This document shows, in pieces, positions 7,647 to 16,150 of a stretch of DNA of 64,000 nucleotides. The DNA is from Rhodospirillaceae bacterium (lineage in GTDB: Bacteria; Pseudomonadota; Alphaproteobacteria; GCA-2731375), in contig JABIWH010000007.1 in NCBI GenBank assembly GCA_018701215.1, forward strand, positions 1 to 64,000. Direction: 5' to 3'. A program made the position numbers and the translations under genes. The notes under the pieces are model-generated. The model was not told where the DNA came from, did not search any database, and saw only the letters and a list, made by a program, of their open reading frames with translations. Numbering within the stretch: position 1 is the first letter of the stretch; each line of letters starts with the position of its first letter.

Positions 7647-8849
7647 ATGAATAATCAAGATGATACAGCCGCCGCGACACCTGCCGGGACAGCCGGGGGG
7701 GCGCCTGATTGGGCGACGGCGGCGCTGGTGCTGGCGGACGGTCAGATTTTTTGGGGCCAGGGTATCGGCGCCAGTTCAGATGAGGTTGGGGACGCGGTGG
7801 GCGAGGTCTGTTTCAACACCTCCATGACCGGCTATCAGGAAATCCTGACCGATCCCAGCTATGCCGGGCAGATCATTACCTTCACTTTCCCCCACATCGG
7901 CAATGTTGGCGCCAATGACGAGGATATCGAAACCTTGAGCCCTGCCGCCCGCGGCCTGGTTCTGCGTGCTGACATCACCCAGCCCTCCAATCACCGCGCC
8001 ATGAGCCATCTGGACGCCTGGCTGGTGAAAAACAACCTGCCCGGCATCTGCGGTATCGACACCCGGCGCCTGACCCGTTTGATCCGCGACGGCGGCGCCC
8101 CCTCCGGTCTGGTCTATCACAGCCCCGCGGGCAGGTTTGACGTTCCCGCCCTGCAAGCCAAGGCGGCGGCCTGGCCCAGCCTGGAAGGCATGGACCTGGC
8201 GGCGGAAGTTACCTGCGCCGAAAGCTACACCTGGGACGAAACCGAATGGCAGTTGGGCCTGGGCCATGGCAGCTTGGCAACGCCCAGCTATCACGTGGTG
8301 GCCATGGATTTCGGCATCAAGCGCAATATTCTACGCTGTCTGGCCTCGGCCCAGTGCCGGGTCACGGTGGTGCCGGCCTCGACCTCCGCCGAAGATATCC
8401 TGGCGCTTGACCCCGATGGCATCTTTCTCTCCAACGGACCAGGCGACCCGGCGGCGACGGGACAATATGCGGTGCCGGCGATCCAGGGCCTGATAAAATC
8501 CGGCAAGCCAATTTTCGGTATCTGCCTGGGCCATCAGATGCTGTCGCTGGCCCTCGGCGCGGCGACGGAAAAGATGCACATGGGCCATCGCGGCGCCAAC
8601 CAACCGGTCAAGGATCTAATCACGGGCAAGGTCGAAATCACCTCGCAAAACCATGGTTTCGTGGTAAAGCGCGACAGCCTGCCAGCCGGTGTGGTGGAGA
8701 GCCATACCTCGTTGTTCGACGGTTCCGTCGAAGGCATCCGCGTTGAAGGCCAGCCGATTTTTTCGGTGCAGTATCACCCCGAGGCCTCCCCCGGCCCGCA
8801 AGACAGCCACTATCTCTTCCAGAGGTTCATCGATCTGATGGCTGCGTAA
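7647..8849 (+). CDS. carA: Carbamoyl-phosphate synthase small (glutaminase) subunit
   Basis: 400 residues. The N-terminal CarA domain (ALVLADGQIFWGQG, FNTSMTGYQEILTDPSY) is followed by a class I glutamine amidotransferase with the nucleophile in FGICLGHQM (near residue 293) and the His-Glu pair in VQYHPEASPGP. It supplies ammonia for carbamoyl phosphate in arginine and pyrimidine synthesis. carB is not next to it: an amidohydrolase gene starts 3 bases after the stop, so carA here is separated from its partner subunit. Confidence 0.97.
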   Translation: MNNQDDTAAATPAGTAGGAPDWATAALVLADGQIFWGQGIGASSDEVGDAVGEVCFNTSMTGYQEILTDPSYAGQIITFTFPHIGNVGANDEDIETLSPAARGLVLRADITQPSNHRAMSHLDAWLVKNNLPGICGIDTRRLTRLIRDGGAPSGLVYHSPAGRFDVPALQAKAAAWPSLEGMDLAAEVTCAESYTWDETEWQLGLGHGSLATPSYHVVAMDFGIKRNILRCLASAQCRVTVVPASTSAEDILALDPDGIFLSNGPGDPAATGQYAVPAIQGLIKSGKPIFGICLGHQMLSLALGAATEKMHMGHRGANQPVKDLITGKVEITSQNHGFVVKRDSLPAGVVESHTSLFDGSVEGIRVEGQPIFSVQYHPEASPGPQDSHYLFQRFIDLMAA

Positions 8850-8852
8850 ACC

Positions 8853-10307
8853 ATGACCAACCCGGATATCATTATCCGCAACGGTACCGTGATCGATGGC
8901 ACCGGTGCCGACGGCTTTCAGGCGGATGTTGCCATCACCGGCGACCGGGTCACGGCGGTCGGCGATCTGGGCGGCCAGAGCGCCACGGAGGAGATCGATG
9001 CCCTGGGCCGGGTGGTCGCGCCCGGTTTCATCGATGTGCATACCCACGACGACCGTTATCTTTTCACCCACCCCGAGATGGCGCCAAAAGCCAGCCAGGG
9101 CGTGACCACGGTGGTCGTCGGCAATTGCGGCTTTTCCCTCGCGCCGTGGAAGAACTACGGCAAGGCACAGTTTCCGTTTTCCCTGTGGCGGGATCGCGAG
9201 GATCTGATGTTCGCCACCGCCGGCGACTTTCTTGACGGCTTGGAACGCACGCCGCCGGCTCTGAACGCGGCCATGCTGGTGGGTCATTCCTCCCTGCGCT
9301 ATGGCAACATGGACGACCTGGACCGTACCGCGACGGATGGCGAAATCGCCGCCATGCAGGACAGCCTGCGCGAATGCATTGATGGCGGCGCCATCGGCAT
9401 GTCATCGGGGCTGTTCTACCCCCCGGCCCAGGCCGCGAAAACCGAGGAAGTCACGGCGGTGGCCGAGGCCATGGCGGCCAAGGACGGCATTTACACCGCC
9501 CATATCAGGGACGAGGCCGATCATGTCCTTGATGCCCTGGAAGAAGTGGCGCAGATCGGCCGCGATGCCGGCGTTCAGGTGGTCGTCTCGCACCACAAGG
9601 CTGCTGGGTTAAGCAATTTCGGCAAGACCAAACAGACCCTGCCCTTGATCGAAAAATTCCAGGGCCAACAGCGCCTAACGTTGGACATGTACCCTTACCA
9701 CGCCTCCTCCACCATGATCCTGCCGCACCTGGTCAAACGCTGCCGCAAGGTGTTGATCACCTGGTCCAAGCCCCGGCCCGACGTGCGCGGCCGCGATCTG
9801 GCGGAACTGGCGGCGGAGATGGAGTTGAGCCCGGAAGCTGCGGCGGAGGCCCTGGCACCGGGCGGGGCGATCTATTTTCAGCTAGACGAGGAAGACGTGC
9901 AGCGGGTGCTGTCGTACCCCGGCGCCATGATCGGTTCCGACGGTATTCCCGACGATCAGCATCCTCATCCGCGCCTGTGGGGCACCTTCCCCCGTGTGCT
10001 GGGGCATTATTCACGCGACCTTGGCCTGCTGCCGCTGGAGGCGGCGGTGCATCGGATGAGCGGCCTGCCGGCGGCGCAATTCGGCTTCAAGGATCGCGGC
10101 GTACTGCGCGATGGCGCCTTCGCGGATTTGGTGATTTTCGATCCCAAGACAATATGCGACAGCGCAACATTCGATGCGCCAACGGAGCCGTCCATCGGCA
10201 TCGACCGGGTTTTCGTCAACGGCGCGCCCGTTTGGCAACAAGGCAGGCCCAGCGGCCAGCGGCCGGGGCGACCTATTCGTCTTGGCGATACCTCGCGCGG
10301 CGGTTAA
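8853..10307 (+). CDS. D-aminoacylase-like N-acyl-D-amino-acid amidohydrolase
   Basis: 484 residues, amidohydrolase superfamily. The metal-binding VDVHTHDD-type motif (FIDVHTHDDRY) is near residue 65, then NCGFSLAP, MSSGLFYPPAQ, THIRDE-type (YTAHIRDEAD), VVSHHKA and a late GSDGIPDDQHPHPR, which carries the catalytic Asp. This arrangement is that of N-acyl-D-amino-acid deacylases, which release D-amino acids from acylated forms using zinc in the cytoplasm. Exact substrate is unknown; dihydropyrimidinase-like activity is less likely. It starts 3 bases after carA and may be co-transcribed with it. The flavin dehydrogenase at 13576-16454 could oxidise released amino acids; that link is inference. 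Confidence 0.85.
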   Translation: MTNPDIIIRNGTVIDGTGADGFQADVAITGDRVTAVGDLGGQSATEEIDALGRVVAPGFIDVHTHDDRYLFTHPEMAPKASQGVTTVVVGNCGFSLAPWKNYGKAQFPFSLWRDREDLMFATAGDFLDGLERTPPALNAAMLVGHSSLRYGNMDDLDRTATDGEIAAMQDSLRECIDGGAIGMSSGLFYPPAQAAKTEEVTAVAEAMAAKDGIYTAHIRDEADHVLDALEEVAQIGRDAGVQVVVSHHKAAGLSNFGKTKQTLPLIEKFQGQQRLTLDMYPYHASSTMILPHLVKRCRKVLITWSKPRPDVRGRDLAELAAEMELSPEAAAEALAPGGAIYFQLDEEDVQRVLSYPGAMIGSDGIPDDQHPHPRLWGTFPRVLGHYSRDLGLLPLEAAVHRMSGLPAAQFGFKDRGVLRDGAFADLVIFDPKTICDSATFDAPTEPSIGIDRVFVNGAPVWQQGRPSGQRPGRPIRLGDTSRGG

Positions 10308-10338
10308 GCTTGAGCAAGCAAAATTTCAGGAGACAGTC

Positions 10339-10749
10339 ATGATTACCAAAGGCGTCAAGGAACTCTGCGAACACGCGGAAACCATTATCGAGACCTGGAG
10401 CGTTGAGCAAGCCATGGAAGCCCATGGCGACGACGACGTGGTCTTTGTCGACATCCGCGACATCCGCGAATTGTGGCGTGATGGCGCTGTTCCCGGCGCC
10501 ATGCATTCGCCGCGCGGCATGCTGGAATTCTGGGTCGACCCGGACAGTCCTTATGCCAAGGAAGACTTCCAGTCCGGCAAACGTTTCCTCTTTTTCTGCG
10601 CCGGCGGCCTGCGTTCGGCCCTTGCCGCCCTGTCCGTGCATGACATGGGCCTGGCCCCGGTCTGTCATTTGCGTGGTGGCTATACCGCCTGGAAAGAAGC
10701 AGGCGGCGCCACGGAAGAAAAAAAGCAGCGCCCGCCCAAGCAAGGCTAG
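10339..10749 (+). CDS. Rhodanese-like sulfurtransferase domain protein
   Basis: 136 residues, a single rhodanese domain. VVFVDIRDIRELWRDGAVPGA is the conserved N-terminal motif, and the catalytic loop is CAGGLRSA with the active cysteine, followed by LRGGYTAWKEAGG. The enzyme is expected to transfer sulfane sulfur to an acceptor such as cyanide or a protein thiol. CAGGAGAC lies 5-12 bases ahead of ATG 10339. The lysine/proline-rich tail (EEKKQRPPKQ) is not part of the domain. It overlaps nothing and is followed 5 bases later by the thioesterase gene. Confidence 0.9.
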   Translation: MITKGVKELCEHAETIIETWSVEQAMEAHGDDDVVFVDIRDIRELWRDGAVPGAMHSPRGMLEFWVDPDSPYAKEDFQSGKRFLFFCAGGLRSALAALSVHDMGLAPVCHLRGGYTAWKEAGGATEEKKQRPPKQG

Positions 10750-10754
10750 ATAGC

Positions 10755-11243
10755 TTGAACAGCCGAAACTACAGCTGGGCCGATGCCAAGCAGACGGCGG
10801 AGGCGGGCCAGCGCATGGCCGGCATTGATTACCTGCGTGCCATGATGAACGGCAGCCTGCCCCGGTGCTCGTACCAAGAGACCATGGACTATGACCTGGT
10901 CGAGGTCGCCGAGGGCCGCGTGGTGTTCGAGGGCCGGCCCCAGGAATTTATGCTCAACCCCCTGGGCACGGTACACGGCGGCCATTTCGCCGGCATGCTG
11001 GATTCCGCCATGGGCTGCGCCATTCACAGCCTGCTTGGGGCTGGACAGTTTTACACCACGTTGGAATTCAAGCTGAACATGGTCCGCCCCCTGCCCGTTG
11101 ACGGCAGCCTGATCCGGGCGGTCGGCGAAGTGCTGCATCCTGGCCGCAAAATCGCCACCTCCGAGGCAAAGCTGGTGGATGAAAACGACAAGCTATATGC
11201 GCATTCCACCTGTTCCTGCATGATCTTCGCGGCCGAAGGTTAG
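10755..11243 (+). CDS. PaaI-family acyl-CoA thioesterase (hotdog fold)
   Basis: 162 residues. The hotdog motif LNPLGTVHGGHFAGMLDSAMGCA gives the catalytic HGG-x(5)-D-type residues, followed by TTLEFKLNMVRPLPVDG, typical of PaaI/YdiI enzymes that hydrolyse aromatic or medium acyl-CoAs. The chosen start is TTG 10755, because the YSWADA... N-terminus looks conserved in relatives. ATG 10815, preceded by GAGGCGG, is a real alternative. It is co-directional with the rhodanese and ends 2 bases before the convergent decarboxylase gene. Confidence 0.85.
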   Translation: MNSRNYSWADAKQTAEAGQRMAGIDYLRAMMNGSLPRCSYQETMDYDLVEVAEGRVVFEGRPQEFMLNPLGTVHGGHFAGMLDSAMGCAIHSLLGAGQFYTTLEFKLNMVRPLPVDGSLIRAVGEVLHPGRKIATSEAKLVDENDKLYAHSTCSCMIFAAEG

Positions 11244-11245
11244 CG

Positions 11246-12595
11246 CTAACGGTTAGATCGCGCGACACGCAGAATAGCGGCAAGGGTTTTGGCGACATCC
11301 GCGTCCGTGGTCGCGTGCGAGGAGAAGCTGATGCGCATGGCGGCGCGGCCATGCCAGTGGGTGCCGCCGCACCAGGCCGTGCCGTCGGCCTGCAGGCCCT
11401 CGATTACCCGCGCGGTCCGTTCATCGTCGCCAAACGAGACCATGACCTGGTTTAGCCGGACCTCGTTCAAGACCGCATAGCCCGCCCCCGCCAGCCCCTC
11501 GGCCAGCATGCTGGCCTGGCGGCAGCAGGTCTCGATCAAGTCGGCCAGGCCTGCCTGGCCCAGGCTGGCCAGCACGGCCCAGATTTCCGTCGCGCGCATG
11601 CGCCGGCTGCATTCGGGCGTGTAATCATAGGGTTCGCGCACCGCCGCGTCGGGCAAATAGGCGGCGCTGATCGACATCGCGGCGCGCAGATGATCGGGCT
11701 CGCGCACCAGTGTCACGCCGCTGTCATAGGGCACGTTCAGCCATTTGTGGCCATCGACCGCCAGGCTGTCCGCCGCTTCGTAGCCCGCCGCCAGTTCGGC
11801 ACGCGCCGGCGCCGCCTTGGCCCAGATGCCAAAGGCGCCGTCCACATGCACCCAGGCACCGGCCTGTTGCGCGGCCGGGATCAGCGCGGCAGCCGGATCA
11901 AAGGCACCGGAATTAACGTTGCCCGCCTGCAAACATAGGATCGTCGGGCCGTCGATTACCGGCAGGGCATCGGCCCGAATGGCGCCCTGATCATCAACCT
12001 CGAGGCGCCGGACCCGGCCCTCGCCCAGACCCAGCATGCGTACCGCCTTTAACATCGCGGCATGGCCCTCGCCGCCGACCAGAACCGTAATCGGCGGCGC
12101 GCCGAACAAACCATCCTGTTCCACATCCCAGCCGCGCCGCGCCAGCACCGCATGACGGGCCGCCGCCAGAGCGGTGAAATTGGCCATGGTGGCGCCGGTC
12201 ACAAAGGCCCCGCCGACGCCCTTGGGGAAGCCGAAAATCTCACGCAACCAATCCAAACAGGCCATTTCCAAGGCCGCGCCCAACGGTGATGAGACCGTGG
12301 AAAAGGCATTCTGGTCCCAGGCCCCCGCCAGCCAATTGGCAGCCAGGGCAACAGGCAAACTACCGCCCGTTACGAAACCGAAATAACGCGGCCCGGCACT
12401 GGCAATGGTGGCGGGGCTACCCAGACGATCCAGTTTGGCCAGGACGTCATCAGGATTTGAACCTTGCGCCGCCCACGGCCCAGCCAGTTCCGAAAGTGCG
12501 GCCAAGGCCTCGGCGCTGGGCCCCACGGATCGGCTATCCAGACCATCCAAATAGGTTAAGGCCCGCGCCACCGCATCGTTAAGTAGCTCGTTCAT
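11246..12595 (-). CDS. PLP-dependent group II amino-acid decarboxylase family protein
   Basis: 449 residues. Fold-type I PLP enzyme of the aromatic-amino-acid/glutamate decarboxylase class: AFVTGATMANFTALAAARHA binds the cofactor phosphate, VHVDGAFG holds the ring-stacking Asp, and the Schiff-base lysine is in AVDGHKWLNVPYDSG. The C-terminal small domain is complete. The substrate (aromatic amino acid, tyrosine or cysteate-like) cannot be read from sequence. ATG 12595 has GGAGAGA upstream; the frame extending to 12703 runs into the higA end region and lacks conservation. Confidence 0.88.
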   Translation of the reverse strand: MNELLNDAVARALTYLDGLDSRSVGPSAEALAALSELAGPWAAQGSNPDDVLAKLDRLGSPATIASAGPRYFGFVTGGSLPVALAANWLAGAWDQNAFSTVSSPLGAALEMACLDWLREIFGFPKGVGGAFVTGATMANFTALAAARHAVLARRGWDVEQDGLFGAPPITVLVGGEGHAAMLKAVRMLGLGEGRVRRLEVDDQGAIRADALPVIDGPTILCLQAGNVNSGAFDPAAALIPAAQQAGAWVHVDGAFGIWAKAAPARAELAAGYEAADSLAVDGHKWLNVPYDSGVTLVREPDHLRAAMSISAAYLPDAAVREPYDYTPECSRRMRATEIWAVLASLGQAGLADLIETCCRQASMLAEGLAGAGYAVLNEVRLNQVMVSFGDDERTARVIEGLQADGTAWCGGTHWHGRAAMRISFSSHATTDADVAKTLAAILRVARSNR

Positions 12596-12620
12596 TTCGT
12601 CTCTCCGCTCGAGCCATGAC

Positions 12621-13019
12621 TTACATGCCCGCCGCTTGCCGGGTGGTTTGGCGGGGATTTTGCTCGGCAATAAGCGCCTCGACGGGAATACCAAGGCCCT
12701 CATGGAGCTTTCGGATCATGGGCAGAGTCAACCGGCGTTTTCCCGAAAGAACCTCCGATACGCGGCCTTTGGGCCCGATGAAGGGCACAAGTGCCGCCTG
12801 ATTGAGGCCGGCTTGCTCCATGCGGAATTTGATCGCCGCGATGGGATCTGGAGTCTCAATAGCGTGATGCTTCGCTTCGTAGGCTTCAACAAGGGTTGCC
12901 AGAACGTCCAAGATATCGGCTTCCGCCGTACCGGGCTGGGCATCCATGAGGCCGGCAATAGTTTCCAGCGCGGCATCGTAGTCAGCTTCCGAGCGGATCG
13001 GTGTGATTGCAAAAGCCAT
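12621..13019 (-). CDS. higA: HigA-type antitoxin (XRE helix-turn-helix)
   Basis: 132 residues. The N-terminal half is the HigA dimerisation helix pair (YDAALETIAGLMDAQPGT-AE), and the C-terminal half an XRE helix-turn-helix (GLNQAALVPFIGPKGRVSEVLSGKRRLT) that recognises the operator. It neutralises HigB and represses the pair. The order toxin then antitoxin, with an 18-base gap, is the hallmark of higBA. The gene follows higB on the minus strand. Confidence 0.93.
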   Translation of the reverse strand: MAFAITPIRSEADYDAALETIAGLMDAQPGTAEADILDVLATLVEAYEAKHHAIETPDPIAAIKFRMEQAGLNQAALVPFIGPKGRVSEVLSGKRRLTLPMIRKLHEGLGIPVEALIAEQNPRQTTRQAAGM

Positions 13020-13037
13020 GGTTCTACCTTCTTGTTT

Positions 13038-13328
13038 CTAAATCGTTTTGACGTCTATGTTGTCGTATTGCTTGTGCGTACCGACAAATTTAACAAAGGC
13101 AATCTGGGTAGCATAATTGATCCAGACCACGAGGCGGTACTTGTTGCCAGCGATATTGAACACGACGCGGTCGCCAACCAAGGATGCATTGCGATAGTGA
13201 GATTTCACTTCAGCCGGGTTCGACCATTCCGCCCGCGCGGCTTCCTGGTGCCACGCTTTCAGCGGCTGTTCGGAATCTGGATATTTCAGCCAAAATTCCC
13301 GAAGCGTTCTTTTCGCAATGGTCCTCAT
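13038..13328 (-). CDS. higB: HigB-type toxin (RelE-superfamily mRNA interferase)
   Basis: 96 residues, the usual HigB length. It begins MRTIAKRTLREFWLKYPD and contains the ALKAWHQEA-type helix (PLKAWHQEAARAEWSNPAEV) and the C-terminal IAFVKFVGTHKQYDNIDV, which carries the conserved His and Tyr of the HigB family. Ribosome-dependent mRNA cleavage is the expected activity. ATG 13328 is chosen; the longer frame to 13589 would run through the promoter and the palindromic operator. The pair is intact, with no frameshift. Confidence 0.93.
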   Translation of the reverse strand: MRTIAKRTLREFWLKYPDSEQPLKAWHQEAARAEWSNPAEVKSHYRNASLVGDRVVFNIAGNKYRLVVWINYATQIAFVKFVGTHKQYDNIDVKTI

Positions 13329-13362
13329 GGGCAATATATAGCAGTTCCCGTTACGGGAACAA
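13329..13362 (-). promoter_or_regulatory. higBA promoter and palindromic operator
   Basis: GTTCCCGT-T-ACGGGAAC (13344-13360) is a perfect 17-bp palindrome just upstream of a minus-strand TATATT box (about 13334-13340), 16 bases from the higB ATG. The position and symmetry fit binding by the HigA dimer for autorepression. The sequence is seen directly; binding is inferred. Confidence 0.8.
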
Positions 13363-13575
13363 GCGGTGAATTTGAAACAAGAGCCGGACCGAAAACAATG
13401 CAAGAAATCAAACTCTGTTCCAACCCCGCCCTTTCGACCACTTAAATGCTCACGCGTCATTGTGACAAAAGATGACGCGCGCGAGGATGAGACTGAAGGA
13501 AACTCGGTCATGTACTGAATGTGGATGGCGGCCACGGTGGCGCCGCTCCGGCCTATGATGCGGCGGAAATCGCCG

Positions 13576-14721
13576 TCAGTCCATAACACCGAATTGCCCT
13601 AATTCCGCGCCAGAGAAACGTTGAATGGCAAAGGCCTCAATCGGCAGGCTGGCCTGGCCCGTGGTGATCAGTTCCGCCAACAAACGTCCGACAATCGGGC
13701 TCAATTGAAAGCCGTGGCCGCAAAAGCCGAAGGCGTGATAGGCGCCCGTCGCGGCTTCACTGGGTCCGATCACCGGGATACCGTCGGGCATGACCGCCTC
13801 GATCCCGGCCCAGCAGCGCACGACGTTTACCGGTCCTAGCTGTGGGAACAGCGCCTTTACCGTGACGGCGCTATTGCCCATGCCGGCTAGCTGGGTCTGG
13901 GCCAGGTTCTTCTCGGGCACGGCGCGGCCCCGCTGGCCACCGCCGATCATCACTGTGCCGTTGTCGTATTGTTTGAAGGACAGTTTGCGCCCGACAGCGC
14001 CCAGCACCGGCGTGATGAACGGCGCCACCCGTTCGGTAATCATCAGCATGGGCGCCGCCGGCTCCACCGGCGCATCATCGCCGATCATGCGGCAGACCTG
14101 ATGCCCCCAGGCCCCGGCTGTGTTGACCAGCACGGGTGCAAGAAATCTGTCCTGGGCGGTTGTCACCTGCCAGGCATCGCCCGTCCGCTCGATGGCCGTG
14201 ACCGCCGCGCCCAGTTTCACCACCGCGCCCAAGGCCTGGGCGGTATGAAAATAGGCCTGGGTGGTCCGGTAAGGATTGGCGGCGCCATCGTCGGGGCACC
14301 AGATCGCGCCCAGGCAATGGCGCGCCAGGGCCGGTACGATATCACGCAACGCGGCTTGATCGATTAGCTGTTCGTGTTCGAAACCGTGGGCTTGCAGTTG
14401 ACCGACGCGCTCGGCTTGCTGTGCCAGTTCGGCCTCGGTCTCGGCGATCTGGATATGGCCACAGGCCGAGAAGCCGCAATCGTCGCCGACAAAGTCAGAA
14501 ATATTTTCCCAGATCTCCCGGGCCGCGACCGAGAGCGGCACCTCCGCCAGATGCCGGCCCAGGCGGCGAACCCCGCCGGCGTTGACGCCCGAGGCATGGC
14601 GTCCCGGATAGTCCTTTTCCACCACCACCGCCCGCAGCCCGGCCTTGGCCAGATGGATCGCTGTCGACAGGCCATGCAGACCGCCGCCAATAATGATCAC
14701 ATCGTATGTGTCAGCCGCCAT
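13576..14721 (-). CDS. FAD-dependent amino-acid dehydrogenase, catalytic (DAO) subunit
   Basis: 381 residues of the D-amino-acid-oxidase/glycine-oxidase fold: the FAD-binding Rossmann motif VIIIGGGLHGLSTAIHLAKAG at the N-terminus, VVEKDYPGRHASGVNAGG, and the C-terminal GFCGHGFQLSPIVGRLLAE. It is the third member of an HcnABC/OoxAB-like set: its start ATG 14721 overlaps the end of the B subunit by 11 bases. Such trimers oxidise glycine, opines, D-hydroxyproline or related imino acids and pass electrons to the respiratory chain. The substrate is not determined; cyanide formation is not implied. Confidence 0.85.
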   Translation of the reverse strand: MAADTYDVIIIGGGLHGLSTAIHLAKAGLRAVVVEKDYPGRHASGVNAGGVRRLGRHLAEVPLSVAAREIWENISDFVGDDCGFSACGHIQIAETEAELAQQAERVGQLQAHGFEHEQLIDQAALRDIVPALARHCLGAIWCPDDGAANPYRTTQAYFHTAQALGAVVKLGAAVTAIERTGDAWQVTTAQDRFLAPVLVNTAGAWGHQVCRMIGDDAPVEPAAPMLMITERVAPFITPVLGAVGRKLSFKQYDNGTVMIGGGQRGRAVPEKNLAQTQLAGMGNSAVTVKALFPQLGPVNVVRCWAGIEAVMPDGIPVIGPSEAATGAYHAFGFCGHGFQLSPIVGRLLAELITTGQASLPIEAFAIQRFSGAELGQFGVMD

Positions 14722-16150
14722 CGTCAGCCTCAACTTCGGGCTCAATTTCGGGCTCAATTTCGGGCTCGCTGAATTTTGCAAGTTCATCAAGCGGCACCGG
14801 CTTGGCCGGCCAGCGCAGACGAAAATAGCCCACATCGGGCACCGGAACGCCCTGCGCCCGCGCGAGGACTTCGGCCACGCCCAGGCCGCAGATACGGCCC
14901 TGGCACGGCCCCATGCCGAGCCGGCCAAAGGATTTCAGCTGATTGGCATCGCGGCAGCCTTGCACGGCCAGGCCTCTGATCCGACCCGCCGTGATCTCCT
15001 CACAACGGCAAACGATCGTGTCATCGCCGGGGTCGAGGAATTCATCCCCCGGTGCGAACAGCCTGTCGATAAAAGGCCGGGCGGTAAGGCGCCGGCGCAA
15101 TTCAATGCCCGCCTCGGCAATCTCTTTCGCGGGCATTTGGAGCCCCATCTCCCGCGCCACTGCCAGCGCGGCCAGGCGTCCCTGCAAGGCCGCGGCCCCG
15201 GCCCCGACGATACCGGCGCCATCGCCGGCCAGTCGGATGTTCGAAATTTCAGTTTCGCCGGCGGTCCCGCAACGTGGCCGCCAACAACGCTGCACCTGGT
15301 CCCAATCGTGCGCCAGATCCAGGGCGCGGGTAAACTGCACGTTCGGCGTGACGCCCATGTGCAACAGCAACAGATCGCAAGCGATCTCGTGTTCCTGGCC
15401 ATTGGCGGCAAAGCGCAACGCCTCCACCTGATCATCGCCCATGGCGCGCAGATCTTTGGCTTGCTTGAAATGCGGCACGCCCTGGCGTTTAAGCTCCCGG
15501 CGCAAGGCGCGGCCCTGGCGCAGCAACGTCCCCTCGCGTAGCAGGCCCGGCAGCTTGAAGACGGCTTGGTGATAATTGCCCCTCGGCGTGGTCTCGACCA
15601 GGGCGGCGATGTCAACGCCGGCGCGGCCATACTGCACCGCCAACAGCCACAACAGCGGCCCGCTGCCGGTAATGACGAGCCGGCCCTGGGGTACCAGGCC
15701 GGAACTTTTCAACATGGTCTGCCCCGCCCCCGCCGTCATAACGCCCGGCAGGGTCCAGCCGGGGATCGGCATGGGGCGCTCGATGGCACCGGTGGCCAGA
15801 ATTATATGTTCGGCCCGCAGCGCCGCCGCCTTGCCTCCACGGCTGTAATAGATCTCGCCATCCGCCGTGATCTGCCAAACCGTGGCGCCATACAGATCAT
15901 GGCGGCCTGGATCTTCAGCGGACGGCAGCAGCGCCCGGCCATCGGCATATTCGGCACCAAGCATGGCCATTCTGTCCGCGTCGGCGTAGCCAATGCCGCG
16001 ATAGATTTGCCCGCCGGGCCCGGATTGTTCATCCAACAAGGCCACGTCGATGCCATAGCGCCGGGCCACGGCGACGGCTGCCAGACCGGCGGGCCCGGCA
16101 CCAATAATTGCCAATGGTATGCTGGAAGGAACTTGTTCAGTCATCGTCAT
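14711..16150 (-). CDS. NAD(P)/FAD-binding subunit with BFD-like 2Fe-2S domain (HcnB/OoxA-like)
   Basis: 479 residues. The pyridine-nucleotide-disulfide oxidoreductase fold has a FAD motif (LAIIGAGPAGLAAVAVAR) and a second nucleotide motif (GRLVITGSGPLLWLLAVQYG). A C-terminal bacterioferritin-associated-ferredoxin-like 2Fe-2S domain (IVCRCEEITAG ... GPCQGRICG) supplies the four cluster cysteines. It is the electron-transfer subunit of the trimer. The tail carries an odd EPEIEPEIEPEVE acidic repeat. Start is ATG 16150, or 16144 as alternative; it overlaps the small subunit gene by 14 bases. Confidence 0.88.
   Translation of the reverse strand: MTMTEQVPSSIPLAIIGAGPAGLAAVAVARRYGIDVALLDEQSGPGGQIYRGIGYADADRMAMLGAEYADGRALLPSAEDPGRHDLYGATVWQITADGEIYYSRGGKAAALRAEHIILATGAIERPMPIPGWTLPGVMTAGAGQTMLKSSGLVPQGRLVITGSGPLLWLLAVQYGRAGVDIAALVETTPRGNYHQAVFKLPGLLREGTLLRQGRALRRELKRQGVPHFKQAKDLRAMGDDQVEALRFAANGQEHEIACDLLLLHMGVTPNVQFTRALDLAHDWDQVQRCWRPRCGTAGETEISNIRLAGDGAGIVGAGAAALQGRLAALAVAREMGLQMPAKEIAEAGIELRRRLTARPFIDRLFAPGDEFLDPGDDTIVCRCEEITAGRIRGLAVQGCRDANQLKSFGRLGMGPCQGRICGLGVAEVLARAQGVPVPDVGYFRLRWPAKPVPLDELAKFSEPEIEPEIEPEVEADDGG

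Noticed and set aside
14721..14928. Longer start of the DAO-like gene at 14928
   Set aside because: The extra 69 codons lie over the B-subunit gene and have no FAD-fold similarity; the family start is at 14721.
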